This document shows positions 61,539 to 64,000 of a stretch of DNA of 64,000 bases, piece by piece (position 1 is the stretch's first letter; each line of letters opens with the position of its first letter). Position numbers and translations under genes: made by a program. This DNA comes from Paludibacteraceae bacterium. GTDB taxonomy: Bacteria > Bacteroidota > Bacteroidia > Bacteroidales > Paludibacteraceae. Location: NCBI GenBank assembly GCA_017625155.1, contig JAGALP010000003.1:1-64000 (forward strand), given 5' to 3'. Below the pieces are notes generated by a model. It was not told where the DNA came from. It did no database searches and worked only from the letters and a program-made list of their open reading frames with translations.

Positions 61539-62102
61539 ATGTCAAGAATTGGTAAATTGCCTATCGCTATTCCTGCAGGTGTAACTGTAACAGTTAGCCC
61601 TGAGAACCTCGTGACCGTTAAGGGTCCTAAAGGTGAACTTCAACAACAAGTTAACCCTAACATCACCGTAACCGTAGAGGATGGTGTACTCACCGTAACT
61701 CGTCCAAACGATGAGAAGCAAAACCGCGCTATGCACGGTCTTTATCGCGCGCTCATCAACAATATGGTTGTAGGTGTGAGCGAGGGTTATAAGAAAGTGC
61801 TCGAACTCGTCGGTGTAGGTTACCGTGTTGAGATGGCTGCAGCTATGCCAAATACGCTCAACTTTGCACTCGGTTATACCCACCCAATCTATCTCCAACT
61901 CCCTAAGGAGGTTAAGGTAGAGACCAAGTCAGAGCGTAACCAAAACCCTCTCGTTATCCTTGAGTCTGCTGACAAGCAACTTATCGGCCAAGTATGCGCT
62001 AAGATCCGTTCTTTCCGCAAACCAGAGCCATATAAGGGTAAAGGTATTAAGTTCCAAGGTGAAGTTGTTCGTCGTAAAGCTGGTAAATCGGCTGGTAAAT
62101 AA
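61539..62102 (+). CDS. rplF: 50S ribosomal protein L6
   Basis: 187 aa. MSRIGKLPIAIPAGVTVTVS and the C-terminal signature RKPEPYKGKGIKFQGEVVRR. Sits at the base of the L7/L12 stalk next to the factor-binding site. Confidence 0.98.
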   Translation: MSRIGKLPIAIPAGVTVTVSPENLVTVKGPKGELQQQVNPNITVTVEDGVLTVTRPNDEKQNRAMHGLYRALINNMVVGVSEGYKKVLELVGVGYRVEMAAAMPNTLNFALGYTHPIYLQLPKEVKVETKSERNQNPLVILESADKQLIGQVCAKIRSFRKPEPYKGKGIKFQGEVVRRKAGKSAGK

Positions 62103-62119
62103 TTAGAAAGGAATAAGTT

Positions 62120-62464
62120 ATGAATCAGAAAATTGCAAGAAGACTTAAAATTAAAGCATCTATCCGTACACGTGTTTCGGGTACAGCTGAGCGTCCTCGT
62201 CTGACAGTATTCCGTAGCAACAGCCAAATCTACGCGCAAGTTATCGACGATTTGCAAGGTAAAACACTTGCAGCTGCATCTTCGCTCGCTATTAAAGATA
62301 AAATGACCAAAACAGAGAAGGCTGCTCAAGTAGGCCGCCTCATCGCTGAAGCTGCTAAAGCTGCTGGCGTGGAGGCTGTAGTATTTGATCGCAATGGCTA
62401 CCTCTATCACGGTCGAGTTAAATCATTGGCAGACGCTGCCCGCGAGGCAGGTCTCAAATTCTAA
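62120..62464 (+). CDS. rplR: 50S ribosomal protein L18
   Basis: 114 aa. [20 protein letters not shown] and [20 protein letters not shown]. Binds 5S rRNA with L5. Confidence 0.97.
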   Translation: MNQKIARRLKIKASIRTRVSGTAERPRLTVFRSNSQIYAQVIDDLQGKTLAAASSLAIKDKMTKTEKAAQVGRLIAEAAKAAGVEAVVFDRNGYLYHGRVKSLADAAREAGLKF

Positions 62465-62479
62465 AACAAAGAGACTGTT

Positions 62480-62986
62480 ATGAATCGAGTAAAATCAACA
62501 CAAGACTTGGAGCTCAAGGAGCGCCTAGTTGCTGTCAACCGCGTAACCAAAGTTACGAAAGGTGGACGTACTTTCACATTTGCAGCCATCGTTGTTGTAG
62601 GAAATGAGGCTGGTATCGTAGGTTGGGGTCTTGGTAAAGCTGGCGAAGTTACCGCAGCTATCTCTAAGGCTACAGAATCTGCAAAGAAGAATCTTATCCA
62701 AGTACCAGTACTCAAAGGTACTGTACCTCACGAGCAATATGCTAAGTTCGGTGGCGCTCGCGTTTATCTCCAACCTGCTTCTCACGGTACCGGAGTAAAA
62801 GCCGGTGGTGCTATGCGTGCCGTATTGGAGTCTGCTGGTGTAACTGACATCTTAGCTAAATCTAAAGGTTCTTCTAACCCTCACAACCTCGTTAAGGCTA
62901 CTATCGCGGCTCTCGGCGAAATGCGCGATGCTCGTACTGTAGCTCAAAACCGTGGCGTGAGCTTATCAACAGTGTTTAACGGTTAA
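62480..62986 (+). CDS. rpsE: 30S ribosomal protein S5
   Basis: 168 aa. [20 protein letters not shown] (dsRNA-binding-like N-domain), [20 protein letters not shown] and [20 protein letters not shown]. Part of the decoding-fidelity region. Confidence 0.98.
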   Translation: MNRVKSTQDLELKERLVAVNRVTKVTKGGRTFTFAAIVVVGNEAGIVGWGLGKAGEVTAAISKATESAKKNLIQVPVLKGTVPHEQYAKFGGARVYLQPASHGTGVKAGGAMRAVLESAGVTDILAKSKGSSNPHNLVKATIAALGEMRDARTVAQNRGVSLSTVFNG

Positions 62987-63001
62987 TAATTTGTGAAAAT
63001 C

Positions 63002-63178
63002 ATGGCAACAATCAAAGTTCAAAAAGTACGCAGCACAATCGGCTGCCCACAAGTGCAAAAAGATACTATGTTGGCGCTTGGTCTTCGCAAGATGAATGCC
63101 GTAGTTGAGCATGAGGCAACTCCTGCTATCCTCGGTATGGTTAACAAAGTAAAACACTTGGTAAAAGTAATTGATTAA
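63002..63178 (+). CDS. rpmD: 50S ribosomal protein L30
   Basis: 58 aa from the ATG at 63002 (MATIKVQKVRSTIGCPQVQK); an in-frame GTG nine bases earlier is less likely. KDTMLALGLRKMNAVVEHEA is the usual central block. Confidence 0.96.
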   Translation: MATIKVQKVRSTIGCPQVQKDTMLALGLRKMNAVVEHEATPAILGMVNKVKHLVKVID

Positions 63179-63197
63179 TTGTAAAAATCGTAGCATT

Positions 63198-63644
63198 ATG
63201 GAATTAAATAATTTAACGCCAGCTGCTGGTTCAGTAAAGACCGCTAAGCGTATCGGTCGTGGTCCTGGTTCAGGACTCGGTGGTACCTCTACTCGTGGTC
63301 ACAAGGGTGCTAAGTCACGCTCTGGTTACTCTAAGAAAATTGGTTTCGAGGGTGGTCAGATGCCTATGCAACGCCGCTTGCCTAAGTTTGGTTTCCAAAA
63401 CATCAACCGCGTTGAGTACAAAGCTATCAATCTTTCTACTCTTCAAGCACTTGCTGAAGCTAAAAACCTCGAGAAGATCGGCTTGATCGAACTCCACGAG
63501 GCTGGCTTCATCAACAAAACTCAATTGGTGAAGATTCTTGGAAACGGTACCCTTACTGCAAAATTGACAGTAGAAGCTAACGCTTTCAGTAAATCTGCTG
63601 AAGCTGCTATCACAGCTGCTGGTGGTACTATCAACAAAATCTAA
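63198..63644 (+). CDS. rplO: 50S ribosomal protein L15
   Basis: 148 aa from the ATG at 63198 (MELNNLTPAAGSVKTAKRIG); the upstream in-frame ATT would overlap rpmD. Gly-rich N-terminal arm GRGPGSGLGGTSTRGHKGAK, GFEGGQMPMQRRLPKFGF. A late 50S assembly protein. Confidence 0.97.
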   Translation: MELNNLTPAAGSVKTAKRIGRGPGSGLGGTSTRGHKGAKSRSGYSKKIGFEGGQMPMQRRLPKFGFQNINRVEYKAINLSTLQALAEAKNLEKIGLIELHEAGFINKTQLVKILGNGTLTAKLTVEANAFSKSAEAAITAAGGTINKI

Positions 63645-63650
63645 TTAGTA

Positions 63651-64000
63651 TGCGTAAGTTTATTCAAACAATCCAAAATATCTGGAAGATCGAAGATCTC
63701 CGTAGCCGATTGGGAGTAACACTTTTGTTTGTGCTCATCTATCGTTTCGGTTCTTTCGTAGTACTTCCTGGTATCGACCCAACAGCCCTCACCGCTTTGC
63801 AAGCGCAAACAGCGGGAGGTCTGATGGCACTCTTGGATATGTTCTCAGGTGGCGCCTTCTCCAATGCTTCTATTTTTGCATTGGGTATCATGCCTTACAT
63901 CTCTGCATCTATCGTAATCCAACTGCTCACTATCGCAGTGCCTTACTTCCAAAAGATGCAAAAAGAGGGTGAGTCTGGTCGCCAAAAGATGAACCAAATC
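63651..64000 (+). CDS. secY: Preprotein translocase subunit SecY (3' end cut by window)
   Basis: The ATG at 63651, 6 bp after the rplO stop, opens a frame that runs off the window (116 complete codons). It begins MRKFIQTIQNIWKIEDLRSR, then the first membrane helix LGVTLLFVLIYRFGSFVVLP, the plug-region block GGLMALLDMFSGGAFSNASI and the second helix FALGIMPYISASIVIQLLTI. SecY forms the SecYEG channel in the inner membrane. Confidence 0.97.

Overview
The window comes from a bacterium of the order Bacteroidales, probably an uncultured gut lineage; I do not assign a genus. Three things support this. Almost every transcription unit is preceded by the Bacteroidetes promoter pair: a -33 box TTTG or CTTG, a spacer of almost always 20 bp, and a -7 box TAnnTTTG. 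The protein families are typical of the order: SusC-like carboxypeptidase-regulatory plus TonB-dependent receptors, BspA-type leucine-rich repeats, DUF5063, a TPR/HTH membrane regulator, and secreted proteins ending in a short 'ILRNGxLYIxxxGxxY' tail. Most genes also lack a Shine-Dalgarno sequence.

Layout. 1-1189: 3' end of a K+/H+ antiporter. 1469-3673: accessory DNA-modification module, with a DUF262-HNH nuclease and an EcoRI-family adenine methyltransferase broken by one in-frame TAG; it is read from its own promoter through a ~280-nt highly structured leader. 4317-5843: NAD-dependent epimerase fused to a zinc ribbon. 6130-10594: metal uptake operon of a FeoB-like permease lacking a working GTPase domain, a TonB-dependent receptor and a small periplasmic CxxCC/His-rich protein. 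10662-14816: rfbB, birA, dacB and a hemerythrin-LuxR regulator. 15177-17507: a second TonB-dependent receptor with a His7 tract at its mature N-terminus. 17538-20009: rlmI, a DEDD exonuclease and DUF5063. 20110-25109: upp, VanZ-like, dprA, a small membrane protein and a topoisomerase subunit A. 25343-26680: an AAA/DUF4143 ATPase between two near-identical terminator hairpins. 26681-27500: a gene-free stretch with a promoter-to-terminator unit that looks like a ~345-nt structured RNA. 27501-30086: five small lipoproteins and membrane proteins. 30852-33125: a UvrD/PcrA helicase. 33144-43750: potABCD followed on the same strand by a large TPR protein, an outer-membrane barrel and a secreted propeller-like protein. 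44012-48379: a 1455-aa BspA-like surface protein. 48538-49953: a TPR/HTH regulator. 50752-64000: the str-S10-spc ribosomal protein super-operon from rpsL to the start of secY.

The non-coding DNA is the least expected part. I see two families of short-period intergenic tandem repeats (7-bp and 11-bp units), two pairs of dispersed repeats, a 33-bp triplication in one leader, and two strong candidates for structured RNA: the methyltransferase leader at 3671-3955 and the independent unit at 26910-27255. The best leads for something undescribed are the riboregulated-looking EcoRI-type methyltransferase module, the GTPase-less FeoB-like transporter, and the 26.9-27.3 kb RNA.
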